Part shown: positions 21,431 to 34,448 of the stretch, one piece after another | Position numbering within the stretch: the first letter of the stretch is position 1 | How the letters are laid out: each line of letters starts with the position of its first letter | NCBI GenBank assembly: GCA_032718475.1 | Contig: JAUCBJ010004847.1 | Location: 1 to 64,000 of the forward strand | DNA length: 64,000 bases | Source: Nemertoderma westbladi | Lineage: Eukaryota > Xenacoelomorpha > Nemertodermatida > Nemertodermatidae | Reading direction: 5' to 3' | The notes under the pieces: generated by a model | What the model was told of the DNA's origin: nothing | Seen by the model: the letters and a program-made list of their open reading frames with translations, nothing else | Database searches by the model: none | Made by a program: the position numbers and the translations under genes

Positions 21431-21839
21431 GGTCGAAGATTGTCAAGGGAAAACAACTAGAGGAAACCGGCCGGAAGTGTTTATCGAGTTAATTAATAGA
21501 TACAGTGCTGCAAGCAGTACTGTAGTATGATAACCAGTACTTACTGACTTTTGCATGGGCTACACAGTTACATTGTTCTTAAGCAGTACTGCAGTACTGC
21601 CTGTTCAGGGACCTAGATGCCCTAAATTAGTATGCCCTAAGTATCCTAAATTGTCTTCCACACATACATTATGATGAAGCTATTTGTTCCATTTAATAAT
21701 TAATAATAGTTATTGTTGTGCTATCTCTATTGTGTGTTGTACTTTACCGTTAATTCTATTCCGTATAATATATGGGCTATATATGGGTATATATGGGCTA
21801 GTCAAGGAATAATATAATAATAATAATAATTATAATTCT
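21431..21839. other. Non-coding spacer
   Basis: No supported gene. It holds CAGTACTG-type short palindromes at 21500-21600 and (TAA)n at about 21815-21832. The frame at 21219-21530 is the shadow of the LINE ORF1. Confidence 0.6.
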
Positions 21840-22465
21840 TTCTTTTATTCCAAAATTGTAACATTACTCAACACCGTTAGTATTAACAGCGAGTTTTTAT
21901 TTAGCACTTTACAACCTTAGAGGACATTACAGCCTTGTATTGGTCTGTACAATTAGTATTGTAGTGGGTGTTGTAATGCCCCATGTCTATGTAGTAACCA
22001 ATGATGGCGAGCTGTAAAGTTACGGCATCAATAGTTACCATGTAAACAATAGGTGGAAATTTGCCTGACAGCCAGATAGGCCTACTGCAATACCTACCGG
22101 TAGGTAGGGTATAGCTATTAATAACCAGTAGGGCCTAGCTATATTATTATAACATGGCTCCAAACGCCACCACAAATATAAGCTAACTTATTTATAACAT
22201 AATTTATGTCATTTTTACATTTATTTATACAGCAACTAATTTAATTTGTGCAGTTTTTATCACTTATAATATATACAAACAATCATTTAGTAATGTTACA
22301 ATTTTTGAATAAAACTACATACATACTTGTTGCAAAGTACTTCACACTGTTCTGATCCTCGTGGCTTTATTTTCACTCACTCACTAATGTTCGTTCATGT
22401 AACAAAGCCACTCACTCGGATCATCACACTGTAAAGTGCTACTTTACACACAAGTATGTAAATAG
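21840..22465. repeat. ~0.6-kb dispersed repeat, copy 1
   Basis: It matches 56890-57455 in the opposite orientation over nearly the whole length. Shared stretches include 'AACAGCGAG', 'TTATTTATACAGCAACTAAT' and 'AAAGTGCTACTTTACACACA'. It has no coding capacity. It is probably a non-autonomous transposon. Confidence 0.75.
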
Positions 22466-22936
22466 TTATTACGGACAAGAAAAGTAAATTCAACAGATTA
22501 TTATTATATTTGGATTTTTGATTTTCTATCCAAAACATTAAATTAAAAGGTATAGTGAAATACTTTGGAACGCTGTTAGAACATAGTTTTGGTGGATCCT
22601 GGTTTCAGAGGAAGTTGCATAACCATATCATATCTGAGCAATAGGTTAATTTTCTATGAATGGGTTTATATTACTGCCATTCTTTATATCGCTTTACTGT
22701 ATTGGTTCAGAGCAGTACATTAATGGTGTTGTCCAATAAGATATCTTCACAAAAAATACCGCCAAAACAACCATAAAATGCATATCTGACTACAGGCTTA
22801 TCCACTGCTAAATCCAGATATATATCCTGCTGTATGTACCCGAGACCTGTAGCATTTTGCACACAGCAATCATATCCACATACAGACATACCAGCGGTGC
22901 AGCCATGGCATACACATAGTACAGTAGTACATATTT
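22466..22936. other. Non-coding stretch left of an RTE-like fragment
   Basis: AT-rich and without a convincing frame. No RNA gene or signal was recognised. Confidence 0.5.
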
Positions 22937-23712
22937 GTGTCTACTGTTGATGGTGACACAGAACCATTTGAAGTATTATGGGGAGTCCTCCAAGGAGACA
23001 CACTTGTGCCATTCTTGTTCATAATTGTAGTTGACTATGTTCTACGCATGTCCTTAGATCATCATAATGATGATGGGGTGATGGTAACTACACCTACTGG
23101 CTCCAGAAGTAGAGGAAATCCTGCCAAGTACCTAACTGATCTAGACTTTACTGATGACTTGAGTACTCTCAGAATCACTAGAGGGAGCCCAACGGCTCCT
23201 CAGCTCATCAGAACAGGCTGCTTCTAGTGTTGGTCTATTTATTAACTCCAAAATACCAAAATTTTGACAGTTAACTTAAGTCCTCGGGAAATCTCTGGTC
23301 GGATGAGCAAAAGCTTAAAGGATGGCATGCTTGAGTATGTGGAAGAATTGTTACCTGGGATCATGGATCCGGAAGTCAGTACGTAACCTTGGAATACGTA
23401 AGGGAAAGGCATGGGCAGCCTTGAATAGGCTTTCCAGGATTTGGAAGTCACAGAGAATTAATTGGAAACTTAAGGTCCAATTATTTAGAGCAGCAGTAGT
23501 TCCAGTACTCCTCTATGGGAGTCTACGTTGGGCTCTAATTATTGAGGACACCAAATATCCGGATGGCACATTCACAAGAATGTTACGCAGGGTTCATTGT
23601 GTCAAGTACAATGCACACATCTCCAACCAGACACTATATAACATTGGAGTTGTCTCATTGGTTACCCCAAGCTTGACACTAGAACAAAATCGCCTCCGTT
23701 TTGCAGGACATC
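22937..23712 (+). pseudogene. RTE-like LINE copy A, RT fragment
   Basis: It starts inside the RT (TVDGDTEPFEVLWGVLQGD) and covers the palm with 'LDFTDDLSTL', where the normal FADD is changed to FTDD. It continues after frameshifts to the C-terminal 'YNAHISNQTLYNIG' near 23620. It is closely related to the copy at 58150-59640. It breaks at 'GCAGGACAT' near 23712; the matching downstream part resumes at about 26475, so a 2.75-kb block separates the two parts. Confidence 0.8.
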
Positions 23713-24039
23713 TTTGCTGAACTTAGGCCCCATTTCATAACAAAAATGATTCTCTCCTGCTCCTCAGCTCAAGTCAGCCTTAAATCAGTTTAAGTAACAT
23801 GAATACCCAAGATGCCAGTGAGTGTTCTCTGCTGATACTGTGAGCAGTTTTGACTACACTACAACTACAAGTATTGTACAATTGGTCCGTGGAGGCCATA
23901 TATTTCCATTGCTGCACCATTGCAATTTCATTTCCATTGCAATCCAACTCAGTTGGCATTTATTCATGATGGATGATGAACAGTTTTCACCGTCAGTTGT
24001 AATTCATACTGATATATATATATAATGTTAAATATCTGA
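23713..24039. other. Non-coding part of the block that splits RTE copy A
   Basis: No gene is supported. The open frame at 23822 lacks any recognisable feature. Confidence 0.5.
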
Positions 24040-24490
24040 GGTTAACGTTCTAAAATAGAGAGCACGAAGGTTTTTACATTAAATGCCAGGCTGGTAGCTG
24101 ATGCGTTTTTATGGAGACCAAGCAAACGTTTCACAAATATATTCTTTATTCTATCAATATCTTTTAATTGGTTGAGTTTAAAGTACCGCGCTATTTCTTT
24201 GAAGGAGTAGATAACCATAGGTCCTATTTTCATAGAAAAGATTTTCATACCGATTTTAACAGAGCATTACTGTATATGCTTTAGAGATCCAATCACCGCA
24301 AAGGCATTCTGTTTCTTTTCCTGAATATGTTTTGTGAAGGATAAGGTTGGTTGCAATGTGACACCTAAGTATTCATAGTGATCTACCAGGGCTACATTTT
24401 TCGAGTCATATACAAATTGATCATTTCGACATAATCTTTCACCATTACGAAATTTAATGATTTTTATTTTTTAGCAGGTTAACAGACATG
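24040..24490 (-). pseudogene. LINE RT C-terminal fragment
   Basis: On the minus strand: a motif of the type YEYLGVTLQPTLSFTKHI, then IKSMKIGPMVIYSFKEI... and 'FVKRLLGLHKNASATSLA', typical of the post-catalytic RT region of Jockey/I-like LINEs. It is broken near 24250-24270. It is a different family from the CR1-like and RTE-like copies. Confidence 0.6.
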
Positions 24491-26455
24491 CCATTCTGGA
24501 CCCTTATTACTTCAACTTTGTGACCAGACCCATAATCTTGTAACATGTGTTAACTTTCGTATATTGTTTTACTACTGCACTAACCTGCTCCTTTACTAAC
24601 CTGCTCTTTTAAATGGCAATGAGTCCAGTGAATGGGTCCGGTCAACGGGTCTGGTCAATTGAGCAATGTTTCAGGTCAGTAGCCTTTGCCCAGACTGTTA
24701 GGCAAGCTTGTTGTCTAATGCCGTAATGGTGATGGTTAGTTTGGGTCTTTATGAAAAAATATTATGGTTATAGTTAAGCAAGAATAGTAGTTATTGGGGT
24801 GTATTTAGGCGATCAAAATAAAAAATTTTGACCCACCATTTTTAGATTAGTAGGTCAAAACATGTTTCAAATACATTAATATGCTATACACTATATCAAT
24901 AAATCTACACTCTATCAAATACACTATATTTTGTTAACATTTGTATAAATATTTGTACCAAATTTGAGGGCATAAAATTAAGTAAGTTGTTTAAATTGGT
25001 TTAGGGATTGGTAATTCAATAATTTGAACCATTATAAATACGTATTAATTCGCTTGACCAAATGGACTGACAAATAATGTAAATTCGCTTGACGAAGTGG
25101 GCAAATTTACTTACCCCACCAAACTGGCGAGTTATATACTTATTAGCTTGCCCGACTTTGTTTATAAATATATTATAGTAAAATAATTTCATTACAAATA
25201 CTTTTTTTTCTTTATTATATTATTGAGGTTTCACCATTGTGCAGTACACTATACATAATATCCAGTGATTTTGACAAGAATATTTTGTCAGTTAAATTGG
25301 TTGGTTATGTTTATAGCCAAAATGGAAAGAATTTTGCACATTTAACAAGATATTCTTGTCAAGGATTGCAAGTATTCTTGTCAATACAACCAGAAATGCG
25401 TGCCAATTATAATGACAAGAAATTATTGCTAATTTGACAATCGTATTTGTGGCTAACTATTGACATGGGATTCTTGTCATTTTGAACGTCAAATTGACAA
25501 GACACTTTGTAGAGTGTATGTACCGGTACATAATATTATTCTTAGTCAATCACCACCAACCAGATTTTATTTAATAATTTTAAAGTCTTTTAAGTCTATT
25601 TTACCCTCTCCACTCTATACAATAAGTAATACCGGAACCCCCATGAAAATTAGACACCGTCTGATGGGGCCATCCTAAAGCCAGCTTTTTAATTTGTTTT
25701 CATTATAATACTATTTTATACTGAACCTCTAACCGATTTCACGCACTTACCTCACTAAATAAATGTATTATGTAAATGTTACACCGGTACTCTATATGTG
25801 CAATTTCTATATTTAAATGGTGCTCAGTTCAGTATTTTATTCCCCTTATCTAATTCGGCAAATGAATAATTCCAATTGTCCCAATCATAAACACATTCGT
25901 TGTCTGAGGCTTCTTAGTTAGGCGCCAAGAAGGGAGAGACTGACTGACTCATTTTCAACAAACACATGCTATAGTGTTGCTGCAGTGTATAGCTATAGTG
26001 TATAACCAGTGTCAGGACGTGACACTGGCTATAGTATAGACAGGAAGGAGCTTAAAGAATTACGTAAAGAAAAAATGGAAAACTACAACAATGGTGATTC
26101 ACAAAATAGGATTCTTATTATAAGGCCTTTAAAAGTGCACATAACATATATAATAATCAAAATAAGTATATGAAAAACAAACACATGCAGGATAAATTTG
26201 GCAGCTGCCAAATACTGCACAGGACCCAAAGTTGCGTTTGAATATAATTAATTATATTTTAAATAAAAAAAGGAACAAACCAAAATAAATCGCCTAAGAG
26301 AAATGGACGATATTATTAGCAATATTGCTAACATTTTCAATAGGGTATTTTTAAACCTAGGACTCAAAAATCAAATACTCCCAAGCACTGCAATAAGAGT
26401 AGTATAGAGCCAGGATACCAGGACAGTTAGACCTAACTCACACCTTTTTCGTGCC
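24491..26455. other. AT-rich non-coding region with a TGACAAGA motif cluster
   Basis: No gene is supported. At 25265-25510 the motif TGACAAGA or its complement TTCTTGTCA occurs at least six times on both strands, including an imperfect palindrome at about 25345-25365. The short frames at 25237 and 25460 fall in this repetitive area and are not convincing genes. Confidence 0.5.
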
Positions 26456-26469
26456 AAATTGATCATTGC

Positions 26470-26720
26470 CAATCGTTGCTTTCGCCGTGAGGACCAGCCA
26501 GTGCATAATCTTGTACTTTGGCAGCTTCATGGAGTGAATAAGCATGGTGGACAGCCCATGACTTTCTTGAGACGCATCTTAAAGGACACTGGCCTTGAAG
26601 ATGCGGATGATCTAGCAAATGTCATGGGTGATAGGGAGTTGTGGCAGTGCAATTTTGTCGACAAGCCAGCACAGCATTCTTAAAAATGCAGCTGCATTGC
26701 AGCATGCCGATCCTAGTAGT
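26470..26720 (+). pseudogene. RTE-like LINE copy A, 3' end
   Basis: It encodes CFRREDQPVHNLVLWQLHGV... to 'FVDKPAQHS' and ends with the family 3' tail GCAGCATGCCGATCCTAGTAG. It is the continuation of the copy that stops at 23712. The tail lacks a long (TAG)n run here. Confidence 0.75.
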
Positions 26721-27025
26721 ATGTGACCATATACATTATACTAAAACATCACCACAAATGTTTGCATTCAACTTAACAACTTCCTTATAGTGTAAATTGT
26801 TTTCTTTAATTTATTTTACATAATTTAATATTATCACACTTTAATTATTCATCATCAACTCACTCTCAAATATTCATCACTTTCAAGTAAGTCTTTACTT
26901 CAATCTCAACCATCTTATTCTACAACAAAAACTGAACTCAAACCTCAACTACAAAAATTATTTTTATTTGTCACTGTTTACTGAAAAGTTACTACAACGA
27001 AAAATCAACTTTTAAAAAAGCCACA
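26721..27025. other. AT-rich leader of the PolB element
   Basis: Non-coding and AT-rich, ending in the ATG of the PolB frame at 27026. Confidence 0.5.
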
Positions 27026-30000
27026 ATGCCAATGTCTTCAAAAATTATTGCTTGTCCTATTTGCGAAAATGAGATGAGATCAGATAATCTCAATCACCAT
27101 CTTCAATTTCATTTCAAACAATATCAATGCGACAACTGCCACGCCTTCACATCGGAAAAGAAAACGGCCATTACTCATCTATCAATTTGTCATGAAGGAG
27201 GAACTGGCTTTACGTTTGTTAATGAAACAACTGACTGTAAATGTGGGGAGACTTTCACTCTCTCTGCATTTAAACACCATTCTTGTTACACTCGGTTGTT
27301 CTCACGCAAACGTAAAAATAAAGATGCTATTCAACCTGCAACTCCATCTCCAAACCATACATCGACACCAACTAATCAAATTGGAGCTGGACCTTCTTCT
27401 TCCTCAAATCAGTTTGAGGAAATTGTTCAGAACTCTGCACACAACAGGTTGTTTGAATACTCAAATAAACTAACAACAGCTCATCTAGATATAGAAGACA
27501 CATTAAACAATAAAAAGCCACATATTTGGGGGAGGGTAAGTCAGCATATGACAGGTTTAGGGGTTTTTATTAAAGTTTGGCTATCAATTTTTTTAATTTT
27601 AGAATGGGAACAAAGTGATAGGGTCCAAATGGAAACATTTTGTTTCAAATCCTCTGGGGAAAATAATGAAATTTCATCAGAATATGACTTTGATTGTTGG
27701 TACCAAAATGCTGTTGGTAGGATAAATGAGCTTGTTGCTAGTTTTGTTAATATGGGTTCTGGTTGGCGGATAGTACAAATAGATAGGATAATAATTCAAA
27801 TTTCTGCCTCTAATCGCAATGCATATTTTAAAGGTCATGGCGGCAAAATTCCAAAAAATTTAGCTAATAAAACATGTACTATAAACGTTGAATGCCCATT
27901 AGGGGAATGTTTTAAGTATGCAGTATTAGCTTCAGCATTCCAATATAAAATTGATAGGAATAGACACAATATAAGTAGAATATCAACATATACACCATAC
28001 CTTAATGAATTTAATTTTTCATCTCTTACATTCCCAGTAGATATAAAAACAGGCATCAATCAATTTGAAAAAGATAATATTAAGTATTGCATAAACTTAT
28101 TCCTCTGGCATGAAAACACAAAATCGGTTACAACATTATGCCAACCTGACAAATATCATTGCTTTAATAAAACTGTATTAACTTTACTTTTTGTTGATAA
28201 TACTAATAGTTTTCTTAGACACTTTTCAGCAGTATCCAATTTAGGTCGTCTATTTAACACAAGAACAAGCTCACATAATCGTTTGTTTTTCTGCTAGCAT
28301 TGTACACGACCTTTTTATTCATTAAATGCTGTACAAACACATCGCAACCTCTGCTATTCTGCTAGACGACAAGTTGAACAGATGCCTAAAGATGACAAAC
28401 TAACTCTAAAATTTAATAGACTCGATAAAACTCTTTCTCCTCCTTTCTGCATCTGCTCTGATATAGAAACTATTCTAGAACTGACATCAGACCCTAAATT
28501 TCCCCAAAAACATATCGCAAGCTCTGCTGCATTTTTTACTATACCAAACCATAATTTAATAAACCCACCAAATATTACAATTCAAACTTTTAAGGATGAT
28601 GGCTCTAATCATGTAATAAATGATTTACTTACTGCCTTAGAATCTCACTGTAGGGAACTGTATGAATGGTCAATCTCTGGCTCAAATACTAATATATGTA
28701 TGAACTTGACACACACTGAACAACAAAAATTTAATCTCGCAACAAACTGCTACTCTTGTGATTGTATCCTTACTCCTGACTCTTATGGGCTAGACCTTTC
28801 TAAAAATCTATCTACAAAAGTTCGTATCGATCACTATATTGGAATATATCGTGGTACAGCTTGTGTTAGTTGTAATCGTAAACTATCAATAAAACGTAAT
28901 AAATTTTCTATCATATTTCATAACTTATGTAAATACGACCTACATATCCTGTTAAGGCATGTCCACCAGTGCACGTAAACATTGGCACTTTAATGTAATT
29001 CCACAAACTACTGAAAATTACATCAATCTACAAGCTACATTTCCTAGTAACAAAAATTCAAAGTCTGCAACACTAAAAGATTCTATCTGCCTTAATTACT
29101 TGGACTCTTTTCAATTCAGGACTGCGAGTTTAGACAATCTGAGTAGTTATCTTACCTGCAATAATTCTAATCTATCTACAGCTATTCCACATACACTATC
29201 TCAAATGAAAAAACTTTATCCAAATATTACAGACTCAACTATTAAGAACAAGGGTATCTTTCCCTATAGCTATATTCAAAATATTTATAATCTTCATGAA
29301 ACCCAACTACCTCCAATCGCTGACTTTTATAATGATCTTAAACTAGAAGATTGTAGCATAGAAGATTATCAACGTGCTCTAACAGCATGGGATGAGCTTC
29401 AATGTCAAACAATCTATGATTATCTAATGGGCTATCTATGTCTCGATATTACTCTCTTAGCTGATGTATTTGACGAATTTCGTCAGCTCTGCCTTAACAA
29501 CTATGGTCTAGAACCACTACACTATTATACAGCACCTGGTTTAACACACGATGCTGCTCTAAAATTCACAGGCATTTTAATAAAATTATTGAAGGATTCA
29601 AATATCTATTCACAATTTGAAAGTTCTATCTGAGGAGGAATGGTTTTCCTAAATACACATTTGGAGGAGGCCAATATCCCTGGAAAACCAGACTATGACT
29701 CCAATAAGCCAGAGAAATATTTGATACCAGTGGATGCCAATAACTTCTATGGCCACGCTCTTTCTCAAAAGCTTCCATATGCCAATATTAAGGAATTTGA
29801 TTTGGCTACAATAGATGCTGACAGTGATATTGGATATTTTTGTATAGTAAGCCTTGATTATCCTAAACATGTCCAAGATCTTACTGTTGATATACCATTG
29901 GGTCCTGAGAAGATGAGTGTACCATCTTCTTTCTCTTCTCAGTCCTCATATGAAAAATCAGTAGGAGCATTATAACATTAGAGATGATGCATCTTTCAAA

Positions 30001-31010
30001 AAATATAATGATGTATCAACGAAGCTTTTACTCCATCAATTCCCTAAATATGAATATGGGGTTCATATTAAATTGTTGCAATTTTACCTAAAAATGGGAC
30101 TCAAAATTACAAAAATCCATAATATATATTCATTTTCTCAAAAATACATATTTAGAGATTATATAGCCTTCAATACAAATAAGCGACAATCTGCAAAAAA
30201 CCCATTCGAAGTATTGTTCTATAAGCTATTAAATAATGCTCTTTATGGAAAATGTTTACAAAAAGTGCGTAATAGAATAAATTTTAGGTGAGCAACATCG
30301 AGTGAAGAATGTGATAAATTGATCGCTAAACCAAACCACGAGTCATTTATTATATTTTCACCAAATTTATCTGGGCATACATTTTGTAAAGAAGCTGTAA
30401 CTTTAAATCAAGCAGTATTTATTGGCACAGCTATCCTTGATTTATCAAAATTGGAAATGTATGATTACTTTTACAATAAAATTAAACCTATAGAACAACA
30501 ATTAGGATGCCAAATTCGAGCATGTGGTGGAGATACTGATAGCCTTATGCTTAGTGTAACGAACACTTCACATGATAAATTCTTAACAGCCACGTTTGAA
30601 GGTGGGTTTTTAGATACATCAAATTATGATACTTCATTCACATCCTCTATTTACTAATACACATAAAGCATCATTAGGTTATTTGAAAGATGAGTCAAAA
30701 GGCTGTCTTGGGTATTTTTAAAACCAAAGGTATACTTATTCGAGGCATATGATGCTCTTAAGAAGAAGACATGCAAAGGTGTTTCAAAAATTGTTATAGC
30801 AAAACAAATTTCACATCAAGATTATTTGGATTGCTATTACAATGAAACTGAGCTGTTCCGGTTTACTAATGCATTTAGATCCGATAAACATCAAGTAAAA
30901 ACAGCTCGAATACACAAAAAATCATTAACACTATGGGAAACAAAAAGATGGTGGCAAGATAAGAATATCAGTTAGCCATATGGGCATCATATTACACAGT
31001 TGTCTAGACC
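27026..31010 (+). pseudogene. Broken Polinton/adintovirus-type protein-primed family B DNA polymerase
   Basis: One gene in at least five pieces. The first piece (27026-28297) has three Cys/His fingers (for example CPIC...HHLQFH) and the large N-terminal domain with 'SGWRIVQIDRIIIQISA' and 'CFKYAVLAS'. An in-frame TAG at 28295 leads to exonuclease motif I DIET (28382 frame), then 'FHNLCKYDLH' (motif II) and YLCLDITLLADVF (motif III) in the 28959 frame. Polymerase motif A is VDANNFYG (near 29730), motif B YKLLNNALYGK (near 30220), and motif C GDTDS (30529-30543). C-terminal 'KGVSKIV' and 'PYGHH' follow to about 31010. In-frame stops and frameshifts make it a pseudogene. It would replicate the element using a protein primer. 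The host-derived alternative is unlikely. Confidence 0.85.
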
Positions 31011-31249
31011 GATTTTACCTAAAACCATTGCTCCTCAAGTGGTTTTAGGGCAGCATCAAGGAAATTCTACCACTATCAACAATGGCTATGACAATGACCC
31101 TAACCATAACCAGTAATAATGACTATGATAGTAACAATGATACCTCTGGCATTGATAGTGATAATAATGATACATATAACCACTAATAGACTTATTATTT
31201 ACTATTATTATTATTATTATTAATCTACTCATTCTATTTTCAGAATAAC

Positions 31250-31329
31250 TCAAAAAACAGATAATACAACATTAAAGATAGATAAACAAACGAGTTCTAG
31301 TGAACTTATTCAAATTGTTAATAGACAAT
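31250..31329 (+). pseudogene. Candidate TBP-fold gene, 5' part
   Basis: A short frame ends at ELIQIVNRQ. It follows an intron-acceptor-like TTCTATTTTCAG. The last four codons (VNRQ) recur in frame at 36662, where the gene resumes as VNRQYSASC. This suggests one coding unit split by an insertion with a 13-bp duplication GTTAATAGACAAT. Confidence 0.4.
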
Positions 31330-31341
31330 TAATTAAAGACG

Positions 31342-32938
31342 GCGTCGAGACGCCGTGAAGGAACCGAAGTTAAACCAAACCGAAACTAATATTTTTACAG
31401 GCCATAAGCCGCTAACTATTTTTTTCAGGATATCAACTCTAAACCAGTTTCGAATCTGAGCGCCTGGTTACAAATCTGTATTTCCGCATTACGAATCAAT
31501 GTGTTTGGTTAAAAATATGAGCACCTTGTCACGAATTGATGTCCCTGGTTACAATTTGTTACAAATGGTTGCAAATATGAGCACCCAGTATCAGCCAGAA
31601 CTACCTATACTAATACTGTAATTTGCACGTATGTTCAGCATTTATAATAAAAAATTGCACCAAGGTAGTGAACAAAGGAGACAGGGTGGGAAGTGGACGC
31701 AAAACCCACCTTGGCGAATTAATATCCCGCCTCAATGTTAAATTCTCAATTTAGGGAAAAGAAACTCATATATCTCATAATCTGTTCCTAGTAATTATTA
31801 AAGCAGTTAGGGCAACATATATCCTGTCTACATCAAAATTATATATAATACCAAACACCACTCATAGTATTAATGTTGCCAAAACATAATTAGACCTCCA
31901 AACTCTGATTTTAATTGAACATTGCAACTAGTATAGTTATCAATAGTACCCTACAGTTAGGTTCATATATGGCGAGTCAGAACTGCGAATAACCAGCGAA
32001 CTTAGGTGTAGGTTTCAGTGTATGTGTCTGTCGGAAGCCAATATCAGAATATATAACTAGCCATAGTATAATTATAATTGTTCGCTGAGAGAGTTAGGCC
32101 TCACTCATGTACACTATTCTATAACTAAAAAGTTATTCAGGTGGCCAGCTTTTCCCAGGAACCTACTGTAATAGACATTCGCATTCATTGAATCCAGGGC
32201 AACAGTTTGTGTTGGATTAAAGGAGCTATCAGCTGGGTAAAAAGTTATACAGAGACAGGTACTGTAGATCCCACTCTGTATTCCCTCTGGTTTGACAGAT
32301 TAATATAATTAATGTTTGCCAAGCAAGTCATTAACTCACCTTCCTCTCGGATTTTTAAATACATCAATTATTATTTTATTATTAGCTGAGTATAGTACCA
32401 TTAACGGTAACCAGCACTATGTGTGTAACTAAAATTCATTCCGCTGACCCACAACCCACCACCACCTTGTAGATATTCCCTTAGGAAGCACGGGGAAGAG
32501 TTATTCAGCTGATAGATGGTATAATGAGGGATGGTATAGTGAGGGATAATAGTAGATTACTAACCAAGTTAATGTTTGCTTATAGTCTGGGTTGAAAGAG
32601 TGAGTGATTAAATAAAAACTTGGCACAGAAAGTACATCCTTGTTAGTTGGCCCTTTCTCTATTGAATAGAATCACTAGGTCCTCTATACATTTTTCATGC
32701 GCTCCAGCTGGTGTTTTATCATTGCGCCTATGGCGTTTTTTCGTTTATGACTATTTTTCGAGCCCACATTCTATGGACAGACATGGGACCAGCGGGAAAC
32801 GATAGTGGTCATCAAAACATTGCGCTATGCAAAATTTTAACAAAATCGTTAGAGCCGTTTTTATGTTATTTCGCTTCAAAATATTACTATTATTACTATT
32901 ACATCAAATTCTTACAGAAAGTAACCTTCGGTTCCTAA
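31342..32938 (+). repeat. Tandem unit 1 (hairpin-led repeat)
   Basis: It starts with the 16-nt hairpin CGGCGTCGAGACGCCG followed by TGAAGGAACCGA, and ends with 'CTTACAGAAAGTAACCTTCGGTTCCTAA'-type sequence (about 32915-32938). GGAACCG at the start and CGGTTCC at the end make short terminal inverted repeats. Near the end it shares 'GCGCCTATGGCGTTTTTTCG' with unit 2. Within the unit, 31675-31750 matches 43600-43690 inverted. It is non-coding. Confidence 0.65.
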
Positions 32939-32940
32939 CT

Positions 32941-34436
32941 AGTGACGGGCCTAGCGGCCCGATAAGGAACCGACTTTTTATTTTAAATAAAAGAGACAAC
33001 GAGAATTAGTATAGAACTAATAATTATGTAAAAATACAATCATATTTCATACAATAATTATTAATAAATTCGATCTATTATTAGTTGCTCAATTCTAGAA
33101 CAAAATCGACTTGCAACTAGTGAAGACCTCGTTTTGGAATTTCGAAACCACGCTGGTGCGATGCGCGATATCGTGTTTAGTTAATAAAGTGAAAACTCCA
33201 TCAATTCATGTGCAACCAGTAATAAGAAATCGCGATAAATGTAATTTGAATAAAAATTATTCTAGAAAAATTTTCCTCAAAAAGTATGAAGTCTTGGCAT
33301 TGGTGACGCGAAACTAGGCTAGTGAGATTCAGGATATTGCGTTTAATATAAAAATCGAAAACGCTATCGAATTCCGTAAAGGCGTTAATAAAATACTGCA
33401 ACTTTTTTGAAATTTGTAAAATTCTAGAACTAGAAAAAATTAATTTTTGAACGGCGCTGTTTGGGGTTTCGAAACATAGATAGGCTGAAAGAGGACATCG
33501 AATTAAGTTGAAAAATGAAAACCCCATCGAATTTGGACAAAGCGTTCCGGAGTTATAGCGGATCGAAAAAAATTGACCCCCCCAGTCGCCAAAAATTTAC
33601 AGTAATTTAAAATTTTGCAAAAAAAAATTTTTGCGTTATTTTTGATGGCAAATCGATTGACAGTACTGGCTATGAAAAAATTTTTTTGAAATTTTTGGTC
33701 AGAAAAAAAAACATGGAAAAAGTATCTTTTTAAAGATTTGATGTCTTTGCCTATGGTCAGAGAATGATCCAACTCTGTAACTTGGCAATCGCTCAAATCC
33801 ATTCAGCTGAATGGCACAGTAGAGTAAACTAAAGTAAATTCCCTATACAATGTTCCGAAGGGGAGACTGACAGAGAGTAATCCAACAATAAAACATTTTG
33901 CAATAATGTTGGCATTAATGTAGCCAACTCACTGTGTATGTAACAGTCATTCAGCTTACATTAGCAGAGTGAGATATTCCCATAGATTGCATTGGGAAGA
34001 GTAATTCAGCTGAGGCGATATTAGATTTCAAACTAAACCAACCAGTTAATATTTGCTTTGACAGAGTGTCCTAGGGCCTAAACAAACAGTATGGGTGTAC
34101 TAAGTACAATAATCTTGGCAACCTCATCGATTTATACTAAGCCTTGTGTAGAAATCCATTACATAAGCCATTTTTCATCAGGACACCAGCTGTCATGGGT
34201 GTTATTTTACCATTGCGCCTATGGCGTTTTTTCGTTTATCTCTATTTTTCGAGCCCAGAGGCTATGGACGGAGTAGCCGATCATGCCAGGGACCTTAGAA
34301 TCGCGGTATCTAGATGCTGTGAAAATTTCATCAAAATCGTTAGAGTAGTTTTGGCTGTAGATCAGCCAGTCAGCCAGCCAGCCAGCCAGCCAGTCAGCTA
34401 ACAATTCTTACAGTAATGAACCTCTCGGTTCCTAAT
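32941..34436 (+). repeat. Tandem unit 2 (hairpin-led repeat)
   Basis: It begins GACGGGCCTAGCGGCCCG then ATAAGGAACCGA, and ends 'CCTCTCGGTTCCTAA'. It holds the 'TTTCATCAAAATCGTTAGAG' block followed by (CAGC/CAGT)n at about 34365-34398. A sequence of this type recurs in many invertebrate repeats. The unit is non-coding. Confidence 0.65.
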
Positions 34437-34448
34437 AATACTAATACT

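Noticed and set aside
33201-33802. Minus-strand frames of 99-108 aa between tandem units
   Set aside because: Low-complexity, within a non-coding repeat unit, with no family motif.
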